Positions 1 to 6,997 of a stretch of DNA of 25,562 bases are shown here, piece after piece. The position numbers and the translations under genes were made by a program. Numbering within the stretch: the first letter of the stretch is position 1; the number at the start of each line of letters is the position of its first letter. The notes beneath the pieces are model-generated. The model was given only the letters and a program-made list of their open reading frames with translations. It was not told the DNA's origin and searched no databases. The stretch covers positions 1 through 25,562 of the forward strand of contig CAZEUG010000023.1 in the NCBI GenBank assembly GCA_964515055.1. Reading direction: 5' to 3'. This DNA comes from QAMX01 sp964515055 (lineage in GTDB: Bacteria; Bacillota; Clostridia; Oscillospirales; QAMX01).

Positions 1-852
1 ACGCTCTTCCGCAATGAGGATTCCGGCGAGATGCACGGTCTGATTCGTGTTCGCCAGTTTACGATTTCCGAAGGCCATCTGATTCTGCGTCCCGATCAGC
101 TGGAAGAAGAATTCCGCGGCTGCCTTGATCTGGCTAAATTCTGCCTGAACGCCGTCGGTATGCTGGATAACTGCACCTTCCGCTTCTCCCAGTGGGATCC
201 GTCTGATACCGAAAAATACATCGGCACACCGGAACAGTGGGCAGAGGCACAGGGCATCATGCAGAAAATCCTGGACGATCTGAACGTGGAATATACCATC
301 GGCATTGGCGAAGCCGCTTTCTACGGCCCGAAGCTCGACATTCAGTACCGCAATGTCTTCGGCAAGGAAGATACCATCGTCACCATTCAGGTCGATCAGC
401 TTCTCGCTGAACAGTTTGATATGGAATACACTGATCAGAACGGCAAAAAGGTTCGTCCGTACATCATTCACCGCACCTCGCTTGGATGCTATGAGCGCAC
501 CCTGGCTTACCTCATCGAGAAATATGCAGGCGCACTCCCGATGTGGATGGCTCCGGAACAGGTTCGCGTCCTCCCGATCACAGACCGTTGCGCCGATTAC
601 GCGCACCAGGTGCTCGATCAGCTGAAACGTGCCGGCCTGCGTGCAGAGATCGATGAGCGCAGCGAAAAAATCGGATATAAGATTCGCGAAGCCCAGATGC
701 AGAAATTGCCGTATATGCTGTTGATCGGCGATAAAGAGGTCGAAGAGGGCAAAGTTTCTGTGCGTGAACGCACCCGCGGCGATCTGGGTGCCCGGACGGT
801 CGAAGAATTCCTGGCGGATATTCAGTCCGAAGCGACCCCGCCCAGAGCCTGA
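1..852 (+). CDS. thrS: Threonyl-tRNA synthetase, C-terminal part (5' end outside window)
   Basis: The reading frame is open from base 1, so the gene is cut by the window edge; 283 residues remain. ThrRS charges tRNA-Thr in the cytoplasm. The fragment begins in the class II catalytic core (FRNEDSGEMHGLIRVRQF, motif 2 region), continues through EAAFYGPKLDIQ, and has motif 3 as HRTSLGCYERTLAYLIE near fragment residues 157-173. The His of that HR pair corresponds by family knowledge to a zinc ligand. From about residue 180 (APEQVRVLPITDR) comes the anticodon-binding alpha/beta domain, ending VEEFLADIQSEATPPRA. Motif 3 reads LGCYER where many bacteria have LGSIERF, a variation I take as clade-specific. 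No clear intrinsic terminator follows on this strand. Confidence 0.96.
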   Translation, partial: TLFRNEDSGEMHGLIRVRQFTISEGHLILRPDQLEEEFRGCLDLAKFCLNAVGMLDNCTFRFSQWDPSDTEKYIGTPEQWAEAQGIMQKILDDLNVEYTIGIGEAAFYGPKLDIQYRNVFGKEDTIVTIQVDQLLAEQFDMEYTDQNGKKVRPYIIHRTSLGCYERTLAYLIEKYAGALPMWMAPEQVRVLPITDRCADYAHQVLDQLKRAGLRAEIDERSEKIGYKIREAQMQKLPYMLLIGDKEVEEGKVSVRERTRGDLGARTVEEFLADIQSEATPPRA

Positions 853-897
853 TCGTTCCAAGGCCACCAGAAAGTTTCATGCTCAGGAGGTGTGACA

Positions 898-990
898 ATG
901 CTTCAGTCGTTCCATATGTCTCATATGAATCTGGATTCGTCTGCAAATGGCGCCTTACGGTTTTGCATTGTCATATGCTTTTTAGGATGA
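898..990 (+). CDS. Candidate small ORF, 30 residues, unknown
   Basis: A full AGGAGG at 885-890 lies 7 bases before an ATG at 898, followed by 30 codons to TGA at 988-990. The product starts MLQSFHMSHMNLDSSANG and ends in a hydrophobic, Cys-containing stretch (LRFCIVICFLG). It sits 45 bases after thrS and could be translated from the thrS transcript. A short inverted repeat (GACAATGC at 894-901 with GCATTGTC at 965-972) would pair the start-codon region with the 3' part of the ORF, so it could be a leader peptide or a structured RNA instead of a functional protein. The ribosome site is the only strong evidence; no family is recognised. Confidence 0.3.
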   Translation: MLQSFHMSHMNLDSSANGALRFCIVICFLG

Positions 991-1005
991 TCAAACTCAG
1001 ACTTT

Positions 1006-1058
1006 TATAAAAACAAATGCAGTGCAGGCTGAAACGAAAGTTTCCCTGCACTGCATTT
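1006..1058 (-). terminator. Strong intrinsic terminator, minus strand
   Basis: Arms 1015-1028 (AAATGCAGTGCAGG) and 1045-1058 are perfect 14-base complements. Inside them a second 5-bp stem (1031-1035 with 1040-1044) closes a GAAA tetraloop, leaving a 2-base bulge. Read on the minus strand the stem is followed by GTTTTTAT, a usable U-tract; on the plus strand it is not. It therefore points to a minus-strand transcript ending here. Confidence 0.7.
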
Positions 1059-1064
1059 GCGATT

Positions 1065-1190
1065 TCAGAAGATAAAAAACGCAACAATTGACATCAGCAC
1101 CGTTCCACTGCAAACCAACCCTACGACCGTGGCAGGAATCGGATTTGCAGGATGACTGCCAATATGCCGGCGTGGACGTTTTTTCGACAA
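1065..1190 (-). CDS. Candidate small membrane protein, 41 residues
   Basis: On the minus strand a frame starting at a TTG (1190-1188) reads LSKKRPRRHIGSHPANP and continues into a clean hydrophobic segment (residues 18-41, from IPATVVGLV to SIVAFFIF), ending with TGA at 1067-1065. A basic N-terminus followed by one membrane span is a plausible single-pass topology. The stop lies 6 bases before the minus-strand terminator at 1058-1006, which supports a real transcript in this direction. Weak points: no ATG, a poor ribosome site upstream (CACAGG about 10 bases away), no clear promoter, and a frame that is open only about 15 codons further upstream. No family is recognised. Confidence 0.37.
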   Translation of the reverse strand: MSKKRPRRHIGSHPANPIPATVVGLVCSGTVLMSIVAFFIF

Positions 1191-1587
1191 TGATACCGAA
1201 CCTGTGCAGGCAATCGGGCTGCTCCAACCATTTGCTGTTTATGGCAGAACCGATTGAATCGAAAAAGGCTCTGGTTTTTATTTTTCAAAACGAATCAGAA
1301 CGACCAAAATCGAACGACTCTGTTTGCAGCGATCTCATTTTGTAAATAGAAAAAGCTGGAGACAGTACAATTTTCGAACGAAGGTTCTTTTTGAAACAAC
1401 TCGATGCCAAAAATACGCCTTTGTTCATAAAGCGGTTCACAATTCGACTGCGTAACGTCACAACTGATTCATTTACAGCATGTTGCATAAAAAGCTGCTC
1501 TTCTTTTTGTTGAATTCCACAGTATACGAATCGCGAAAAATATGGTATCCTTATATCAAGCTTTAAGAACAATATGGAGGTTCATCA

Positions 1588-2700
1588 ATGGCGAGTGTAA
1601 AATTGCAGGGGATCTACAAAAAGTACCCCGGCGGCGTTGTCGCCGTTTCTGATTTTAACCTGGAAATCAAGGACAAGGAATTTATCATTCTGGTTGGTCC
1701 TTCCGGGTGCGGTAAATCGACTACGCTTCGTATGATTGCGGGGCTTGAAGAAATTTCGGAAGGCCAGCTGTTTATCGGTGACAAGTACGTGAACGACGTT
1801 GCCCCGAAGGACAGAGACATTGCAATGGTTTTCCAGAACTACGCTCTGTATCCGCATATGTCCGTGTTTGAGAACATGGCATTTGGTCTGAAACTGCGTA
1901 AGACGCCGAAGGAAGAAATTAAGCGTCGCGTAGAAGAAGCTGCGAAAATCCTGGATATTTCCCATCTGCTCGACAGAAAGCCGAAGGCTCTGTCCGGTGG
2001 TCAGCGTCAGCGTGTTGCACTGGGACGTGCCATCGTTCGTAACCCGAAGGTCTTCCTGCTGGACGAACCGCTCTCGAACTTGGATGCAAAGCTGCGTGCC
2101 CAGATGAGAACGGAGCTCTCCAAGCTGCATCAGCGCCTGCAGACCACCTTCATCTACGTTACCCACGACCAGACCGAAGCTATGACAATGGGTACGCGCA
2201 TTGTTGTTATGAAGGACGGCTTCATTCAGCAGGTCGCCGCACCGACCGTTCTGTACGAATATCCGTGCAACCTGTTCGTTGCAACCTTCATTGGTTCTCC
2301 GCAAATGAACATCTTTGACGCCACACTCCTTGATGAAAACGGTTCCACCTACCTCCAGTTTGGCGAAACCCGCATCAAGCTGCCGGCCGCCAAGGGTCGC
2401 AATCCGGAAGTTCTGGCCTATGCCGGCAAAGAAGTCATTGTCGGTGTTCGTCCGGAAAGCATTCACGATGAAGAAGTCTTCATTGATCAGTATCCGGAAG
2501 CCATCATCGAAGCAGACGTTGATGTTGTTGAGCAGCTTGGCTCGATCACATACCTCTATGTCACCTGTGAAGGCAACTCCCTCACGGCATCCGTTCAGCC
2601 GCGTACCACTGTTAAGACTGGTGACCGCATCAAACTCGCAATCGATGTCAATCGCATTCACCTGTTTGATAAAGACACCGAAAAGGTCATCGCTGGCTAA
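1588..2700 (+). CDS. Sugar ABC transporter ATP-binding protein, MsmX/UgpC/MalK type
   Basis: This 370-residue protein is the ATPase of carbohydrate importers. It has Walker A GPSGCGKST (37-45), the Q-loop Gln83, signature LSGGQRQR (135-142), Walker B VFLLDEP ending at 161, D-loop and H-loop His193. A C-terminal MalK-like regulatory OB/TOBE domain follows (about 235-370, with VGVRPESIHDEE). The length matches the family. ATG is preceded by GGAGG with 7 bases spacing. No permease or binding-protein genes adjoin it, as with stand-alone multipurpose ATPases such as B. subtilis MsmX that serve several unlinked importers; that role is inferred. The ATPase assignment is secure, the substrate range unknown. 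A strong terminator follows at 2715-2751. Confidence 0.95.
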   Translation: MASVKLQGIYKKYPGGVVAVSDFNLEIKDKEFIILVGPSGCGKSTTLRMIAGLEEISEGQLFIGDKYVNDVAPKDRDIAMVFQNYALYPHMSVFENMAFGLKLRKTPKEEIKRRVEEAAKILDISHLLDRKPKALSGGQRQRVALGRAIVRNPKVFLLDEPLSNLDAKLRAQMRTELSKLHQRLQTTFIYVTHDQTEAMTMGTRIVVMKDGFIQQVAAPTVLYEYPCNLFVATFIGSPQMNIFDATLLDENGSTYLQFGETRIKLPAAKGRNPEVLAYAGKEVIVGVRPESIHDEEVFIDQYPEAIIEADVDVVEQLGSITYLYVTCEGNSLTASVQPRTTVKTGDRIKLAIDVNRIHLFDKDTEKVIAG

Positions 2701-2714
2701 TTCAATTTACTGTC

Positions 2715-2751
2715 AAAAAGGCTGTCAGGTTTTTCCTGACAGCCTTTTTTT
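2715..2751. terminator. Bidirectional intrinsic terminator
   Basis: A 15-bp perfect stem (2715-2729 with 2735-2749, core GGCTGTCAGG) closes a TTTTT loop. On the plus strand it ends in a run of seven T, terminating the ABC ATPase gene; on the minus strand it is followed by TTTTTG, serving the convergent oxidoreductase gene that ends at 2787. Confidence 0.93.
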
Positions 2752-2786
2752 GCATTCACCGGTTAATTATGAAAGATGAGAGATCC

Positions 2787-3782
2787 TTAAAACTCGGAGA
2801 AAGAAACCGTTCTGTTCTCATGATAGGAGCGATAGGCACCGTCCATCAATTCGGACAAAGCGACAGCATCATCAATGCCAAACAGAATCGTTCCGTCATG
2901 CAGAACGGCATCGACGAACTGGCAAACCGCAGACGGCAGTCCCTGCGGAAGGCGCGGGGAAATCCAGCAGCCAGCTGCATCACCGGTCAGACGGGACGAT
3001 TTGAAACGGCACTGATCATCGGCGCCACCAAACAGATAGGTACCTTCTGTCCCGGAAAGCTCAAACGAGAACGGCGACGAATTGGTGACGAAGCCCGTCT
3101 CGCTGACGGCAATGACCTGATTTTCAAACTCAATCACGGAAACGCAGTTGTCATCGACCGGTGTCTGATACAAACGGTTGAAGAGGGAAGTCACACGTGC
3201 AGGCTTGCCCAACAGGTAGGACGCCAGATACATGGGATGCGCGCCAAGATCCATCATGGCACCGCCGCCGCAGGAGACAGGATCCGTGAAGAAATCCGGC
3301 AGCCAGCCACCGGACAGGCCGTCATGGGCGTTTCGAATCCGCAGATAGTTGGGTTTTCCAAGCAGACCCTCGTCCAGCAGCTTTTTCGCGAACAGGACAC
3401 GCGGATTCGTGCGCATCGGGAAGGAAATGACAAACTTCACGCCGGTTTCTGTAATGACGTCTCGCACCGCCTCGGCGTCTGCCTTGGTTGCAGCAAGAAC
3501 CTTTTCTGTGAAAATGTGCTTTCCGGCTTTTGCAGCGCGTGTAAACAGATCACGGTGCAGATTGGTCGGAGCTGTACAGCAGATGGCATCGACATCCGGC
3601 CGAGCCAGCAGCTTGTCATAATCCGGCTCGAAGTCACAGCCGAGTTCCGCAGCCCATTCGGCACCGCGTTCCGGGATTTCATCCCAGACAACAGAAACGT
3701 GGCATTCCGGATGTGCCGAAAATTCTTTTCCATAGCCGGTCGCATGTGGATGCCAACGGCTGAGCAGAGCAATGTTCAACAT
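2787..3782 (-). CDS. Gfo/Idh/MocA family NAD(P)-dependent oxidoreductase
   Basis: This 331-residue protein has the two-domain family layout: an N-terminal Rossmann half (starting MLNIALLSRWHPHATGY) with DVDAICCTAPTNLH (63-76) and AAKAGKHIFTEK (83-94), and a C-terminal alpha/beta half with GGGAMMDLGAHPMYL (172-186). Asp178 and His182 sit where the family's catalytic pair is expected. Two oddities: the usual EKP motif reads EKV (93-95), and the N-terminal glycine-rich loop is replaced by SRWHPHATGYGKE. The family acts on sugars, inositols or their phosphates; the substrate cannot be told from sequence. AAGGAG lies a good distance before the ATG. It follows the 106-aa gene by 14 bases and is probably cotranscribed with it. 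Confidence 0.88.
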   Translation of the reverse strand: MLNIALLSRWHPHATGYGKEFSAHPECHVSVVWDEIPERGAEWAAELGCDFEPDYDKLLARPDVDAICCTAPTNLHRDLFTRAAKAGKHIFTEKVLAATKADAEAVRDVITETGVKFVISFPMRTNPRVLFAKKLLDEGLLGKPNYLRIRNAHDGLSGGWLPDFFTDPVSCGGGAMMDLGAHPMYLASYLLGKPARVTSLFNRLYQTPVDDNCVSVIEFENQVIAVSETGFVTNSSPFSFELSGTEGTYLFGGADDQCRFKSSRLTGDAAGCWISPRLPQGLPSAVCQFVDAVLHDGTILFGIDDAVALSELMDGAYRSYHENRTVSFSEF

Positions 3783-3796
3783 AAAGAAACTCCTTT

Positions 3797-4117
3797 TTAT
3801 TCAGATTTTCGATAGTACGAATAGTAGGCAACGACTGTCATTCGTTTCCCGTTGGGCTCCTGATAGGTGAATGTGACTCCATTTTTCGAGAGCAGCTCAC
3901 CGATGGTCAATTCGGAAACGGGCTTTGAAAAAACCAGAACGCCATCACAGAGGATCATAACCTGTTCCTCCTTCAGGTTGATGGCCCCGGCTTTCCCAAT
4001 GACTGTTTCTGTATTGTCTGCACAGTCGCGCAGTGTCACATACTGCAAATCCTTCGAGCAGAGCGCGGCAATTCGCGCCTGTTCAGCAGCAGCCTTTTTG
4101 CGGGAACGAAACAACAT
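3797..4117 (-). CDS. Conserved-looking protein of unknown function, 106 residues
   Basis: I place the start at 4117 (MLFRSRKKAAAEQARIA) because GGAG lies 8 bases upstream; the same frame could begin at 4171, but that extension would be translated from within the terminator hairpin of the upstream gene. The protein has a basic N-terminal helix and then alternating beta-type segments (ETVIGKAGAINLKEEQVMILCDGVLVF; split around residues 38-65), ending in a Tyr-rich VVAYYSYYRKSE. There is no signal peptide or membrane span. It lies between the phosphofructokinase gene and the oxidoreductase gene on the same strand and probably shares an mRNA with the latter. I do not recognise the family. Confidence 0.72.
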   Translation of the reverse strand: MLFRSRKKAAAEQARIAALCSKDLQYVTLRDCADNTETVIGKAGAINLKEEQVMILCDGVLVFSKPVSELTIGELLSKNGVTFTYQEPNGKRMTVVAYYSYYRKSE

Positions 4118-4149
4118 GACAAATGCTCCATTCTGAGTCAAACTGTTTT

Positions 4150-4194
4150 GAAAGAAACAGTCTCCCTGCATTTGCGATGAACAGAGAGACTGTT
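4150..4194 (-). terminator. Terminator or attenuator after the phosphofructokinase gene
   Basis: Arms 4156-4164 (AACAGTCTC) and 4186-4194 (GAGACTGTT) pair perfectly over 9 bp with a 21-base loop; on the minus strand they are followed by TCTTTC, a weak U-tract. A competing hairpin, 4142-4148 with 4155-4161 (ACTGTTT/AAACAGT), shares bases 4156-4161 and cannot form at the same time. I see no promoter between here and the next gene at 4117, so read-through past this site is probably needed to express it. Confidence 0.55.
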
Positions 4195-4208
4195 AGTCGG
4201 GAATGTGC

Positions 4209-5456
4209 TTATTTCACAATAACCTTTTTCAGCTTCGCAAAGCGCGGTACGCCGTTCTCGAATTTCGGGTGAGCTTCACCGGCAATCAGCGGCAGAGCAT
4301 AATCAATGTAGGCCTGGTTCAGACCATTGCCCTCTTCATTGATCCATTCACGCGGAATTTTCTTTTCCGTGTTGGCAACATCCGTCAGGTTCAGCAGCTC
4401 GATCTCGCACTGATAGCCATTTTCACGGCTGCACTTGAAGCCGACCATCTTATCGGTGATACCGGCCACGGCAAATTCAACAGCCTTCTGGCCAGCCAGG
4501 AAGGATTCGTTGACGTCCGTTTCGGAAGCCGCGTGTGCGGCGCAACGCTGCATCAGGGAGAACTCGATGCCACGCGTCTTGCAGCCGAGGCGCTGCTTGA
4601 TCATGTTGGCCAGCGTGACGCCGATACCGCCAAGCTGCGCATGGCCGAAGGAGTCGCGGCTGACATTTTCGCCTTCTGCGAATTTTTCAACCATCAGCTT
4701 GCCGGAAGCATCGGAGATGCCTTCAGAAACCGCGACAATGCACTTACCGGTCGCCTTGTAGATGCGTTCCACATCTGCAAAGAAGCGATCAATGTCAAAG
4801 GGCAGTTCCGGGAGATAAATCAGATCAGGGCCCATGCCGAAATGCGTTGCAATGGCGCTGGCGGCGGTCAGCCAACCTGCATGACGTCCCATGATTTCCA
4901 GAACGGTGACCATACCGGTGTCATAAACCTTGGCGTCCAGGAAAATTTCCATGGCGGTCGTTGCAATGTATTTTGCGGCAGAAGCATAGCCCGGACAGTG
5001 GTCAGTTCCGAACAGGTCGTTGTCGATCGTCTTCGGGATGCCCATGACGCGGCATTCATAGCCATTTTTCAGCATGAACTTGCTGATCTTGTTGCAGGTG
5101 TCCATGGAGTCGTTGCCGCCGTTGTAGAAGAAGTAGCGGACGTCGTATTTTTTGAAGATTTCCAGGATGCGCTGATAATCGGTATCGTCCACATCCGGAT
5201 CCTTCAGCTTATAGCGGCAGGAACCGAGAGCAGAAGACGGTGTGTGTTTCAGCAGTTCCAGCTCGGCCGGATCCTCTGCGCCCATATCATACAGGCAATC
5301 ATCCAGAACACCTTTGATGCCGTGGGCAGCGCCGTACACCTTTGTGATCACGTCGCTCTTCAGCGCCGCGCTGATTGCACCATAGGCACTGGCATTGATA
5401 ACGGAAGTCGGCCCACCAGACTGGCCGATGATACAAGCTCCTCTGAGCTCACTCAT
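4209..5456 (-). CDS. pfp: 6-phosphofructokinase, pyrophosphate-dependent type
   Basis: This 415-residue protein phosphorylates fructose 6-phosphate in glycolysis. The start at 5456 (MSELRGACIIGQSGGPTS) is chosen because GAGAGGAG lies 8 bases upstream; an in-frame TTG at 5474 overlaps that site. The diagnostic positions are GGNDS (113-117), with Asp where ATP enzymes have Gly, and PKTIDND (141-147), with Lys where ATP enzymes have Gly. In the PFK family both changes go with PPi as phosphoryl donor, so the reaction would be reversible. MGRHAGW (189-195) is the conserved sugar-binding segment. A good sigma-A promoter precedes the gene. The PFK assignment is secure; donor use is inferred from the two residues. 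Confidence 0.93.
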   Translation of the reverse strand: MSELRGACIIGQSGGPTSVINASAYGAISAALKSDVITKVYGAAHGIKGVLDDCLYDMGAEDPAELELLKHTPSSALGSCRYKLKDPDVDDTDYQRILEIFKKYDVRYFFYNGGNDSMDTCNKISKFMLKNGYECRVMGIPKTIDNDLFGTDHCPGYASAAKYIATTAMEIFLDAKVYDTGMVTVLEIMGRHAGWLTAASAIATHFGMGPDLIYLPELPFDIDRFFADVERIYKATGKCIVAVSEGISDASGKLMVEKFAEGENVSRDSFGHAQLGGIGVTLANMIKQRLGCKTRGIEFSLMQRCAAHAASETDVNESFLAGQKAVEFAVAGITDKMVGFKCSRENGYQCEIELLNLTDVANTEKKIPREWINEEGNGLNQAYIDYALPLIAGEAHPKFENGVPRFAKLKKVIVK

Positions 5457-5506
5457 GAAAAAAACTCCTCTCAAGTAAAAATCAACCTGATTTTCGTATT
5501 GGTTTT

Positions 5507-5535
5507 ATTATACCGCAAATGCTGTCAAATTGCAA
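5507..5535 (-). promoter_or_regulatory. Sigma-A promoter of the phosphofructokinase gene
   Basis: Read on the minus strand: -35 TTGCAA (5535-5530), 17-bp spacer, -10 TATAAT (5512-5507). The expected start near 5500 leaves a leader of about 45 bases before the ATG at 5456. Confidence 0.75.
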
Positions 5536-5687
5536 GATGTTGCTCCGCTTGAAAACAGGAAATCTTGCGGAGAATCCATCCTCAATACGCAAAATAAGTC
5601 GCACAGGGAAAAGACCCGCACCATGATGATCAGGCTGAAAGAACAAAGTCCCTCAGCCCGATTCAAAAAGCAGCACAGGATGCGCGT

Positions 5688-6935
5688 CTATGCGCCCGCT
5701 TTCGCCAACAGCACCTCGGCGAGTGCCTCGGCATAGAGGCGACCGGCACGAATCGCCTCAGACAGCTCATTCCCGTTGGCACCAACCTCAATGATCATGG
5801 CGCCAATCGCGGAAAACTGGAAATAGCTGGAGCGGGTCAGCTTGATCGGCCGCGCCAATGTCGGCCAATACGCTGTCATCTGCTGCTGCACATGGAGTGC
5901 CAGCTTCAGATTTTCCTTCCAGCGCGGATGATCCCCTGCGGCTGCGTCCGTTCCAATGACCATCATCACCTGTGCCGTTTTGCCCGCTTCCGTTTCCGTG
6001 ATCAATTTATATTTCTGCGCATCCGGCTGGTTGAGTGCGTCCCGGTGAACATCGATCACCACCTGAATGGAAGGATGCTCCTGTATGGCCTGCTGAACAG
6101 CGGTCAATGAGCGCCTGTAGGCACCGGTGTAGGAGGGGGAATCGTACATCGCCGTATCGTGAATGACGCCAATTCCATGCGCCCGCAAACGTTCGGCCAT
6201 TTCCTCACCGATTCGTACCACGTTGTATGCCGAATCGGTGCAGCGGTCAGATGCATCCGTTGTGTATGTATCCAGCGCACCCGGCGTGTATGCTTCGCAG
6301 GTGTGCGTATGATAGATATAGACGAGAGGCTCTGCACCAACAGCGGAAATCTGCAACGGCTCCTGAAGCAGCTCAGGGAGATTCAGCTTTTTTCCGCTCC
6401 CGTTCAAAACGTAGAGATTCTGATACGCGTCATATCCGTAGGCACTGGTCGGCGCAACAGTGAGCTCGCGGACAGATTCTGTGACCAGACTGTCCGAACA
6501 GGGCTCGAGAACCCCACCCGTACTTCGGCAGTTCGCCGGAAAGTCCAGCTCATCCTCTATGAACGGCACTGAATCCGATGATAATGGCGTTTGAAGCGGA
6601 AGTGTTTGCAGCCGGGATTGCAGCTGATCCGTCCAGGAGAGAATGGGTAAATCGGCTACTCGATAGGGTGAGGTATAGCCGGTCATTTCATTTCGCAGCA
6701 CAAGCCCCAGAACAGCATCCGGGAGTCTGGAATCGGTCGGCGTCTGCTCAACAGCCGGTGTACACGCCAGAATCCCGACGGACAGACAGAAAGCTGCGCC
6801 GCGCCGCACCACCGAAAAGGCCGGACGCTTGGAACGCGGCTTGTCCTTCTGAATGACAATCTGCTCCGTGCGCTTCTTTGAACCGTTGTCGGACTGACCA
6901 GTTGGGTACCGATACAAAAGCTCCAGCTGTTCCAT
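5688..6935 (-). CDS. spoIIP: Stage II sporulation protein P (engulfment peptidoglycan hydrolase)
   Basis: SpoIIP is the amidase/endopeptidase of the DMP machine that removes septal peptidoglycan during forespore engulfment, working with SpoIID and SpoIIM. The 415 residues have a cytoplasmic N-terminus, one membrane span at about 45-62 (GAAFCLSVGILA), a variable linker and the C-terminal catalytic domain. Likely zinc ligands are His209 (in YIYHTHTCEAY), His297 (in VIDVHRDA) and Glu383 (in MIIEVGANGNE), matching the family pattern. AGGAGG lies 9 bases before the ATG. It follows gpr, the same order as in Bacillus, and has its own sigma-E-like promoter at 6969-6997. No clear terminator is visible downstream. 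Confidence 0.95.
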   Translation of the reverse strand: MEQLELLYRYPTGQSDNGSKKRTEQIVIQKDKPRSKRPAFSVVRRGAAFCLSVGILACTPAVEQTPTDSRLPDAVLGLVLRNEMTGYTSPYRVADLPILSWTDQLQSRLQTLPLQTPLSSDSVPFIEDELDFPANCRSTGGVLEPCSDSLVTESVRELTVAPTSAYGYDAYQNLYVLNGSGKKLNLPELLQEPLQISAVGAEPLVYIYHTHTCEAYTPGALDTYTTDASDRCTDSAYNVVRIGEEMAERLRAHGIGVIHDTAMYDSPSYTGAYRRSLTAVQQAIQEHPSIQVVIDVHRDALNQPDAQKYKLITETEAGKTAQVMMVIGTDAAAGDHPRWKENLKLALHVQQQMTAYWPTLARPIKLTRSSYFQFSAIGAMIIEVGANGNELSEAIRAGRLYAEALAEVLLAKAGA

Positions 6936-6968
6936 CGCTCAATGCCTCCTTCTGTAGAGTTCATGACC

Positions 6969-6997
6969 AGTATATGAGCGGGGAACGACGGATATGC
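6969..6997 (-). promoter_or_regulatory. Sigma-E-like promoter of spoIIP
   Basis: Read on the minus strand: -35 GCATATC (6997-6991), 14-bp spacer, -10 CATATACT (6976-6969). These match the mother-cell sigma-E consensus (KMATATT, 13-15 bp, CATACAHT) at 6 of 7 and 7 of 8 positions. The -35 begins on the base after the gpr stop codon. In B. subtilis spoIIP is likewise known to have a sigma-E promoter downstream of gpr. Confidence 0.72.

Larger units (their letters stand above)
853..1587. other. 735-bp intergenic region with no clear large gene
   Basis: Between thrS and the sugar ABC ATPase gene there is no long frame with convincing protein character. It holds a 30-codon plus-strand ORF with a strong ribosome site (898-990), a strong minus-strand hairpin terminator (1006-1058) and a 41-residue minus-strand ORF that ends just before it (1065-1190). 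From about 1200 to 1587 the sequence is AT-richer and I see only a possible extended -10 element (TGGTATCCT, 1544-1552 region) about 40 bases ahead of the ABC gene, with no good -35. I see no tRNA or recognised riboswitch. Confidence 0.6.

Noticed and set aside
1100..1190. Possible tRNA-like or riboswitch fold in the thrS-ABC spacer
   Set aside because: No T-loop, acceptor stem or conserved riboswitch core could be found; pairing is short and scattered.
1088..1345. 85-codon plus-strand ORF in the thrS-ABC spacer
   Set aside because: No ribosome site or family resemblance; the opposite strand in part of this region has a more protein-like frame with a matching terminator.
1285..1572. 95-codon minus-strand ORF upstream of the ABC ATPase gene
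   Set aside because: No ribosome site, no recognisable domain, biased composition, and it overlaps the probable leader of the plus-strand gene.
1585..2661. 358-codon minus-strand ORF opposite the ABC ATPase gene
   Set aside because: Shadow frame of a gene with every ABC motif intact; composition is typical of an antisense translation.
2769..3815. 348-codon plus-strand ORF opposite the first oxidoreductase gene
   Set aside because: Antisense shadow; it starts inside the terminator spacer and shows no domain.
4203..5552. 449-codon plus-strand ORF opposite the phosphofructokinase gene
   Set aside because: Antisense shadow; the minus strand carries all PFK motifs, a promoter and a ribosome site.
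5543..5572. CTCCGC/GCGGAG stem as a spoIIP terminator
   Set aside because: Only 6 bp, no U-tract, and too close to the phosphofructokinase promoter to be convincing.
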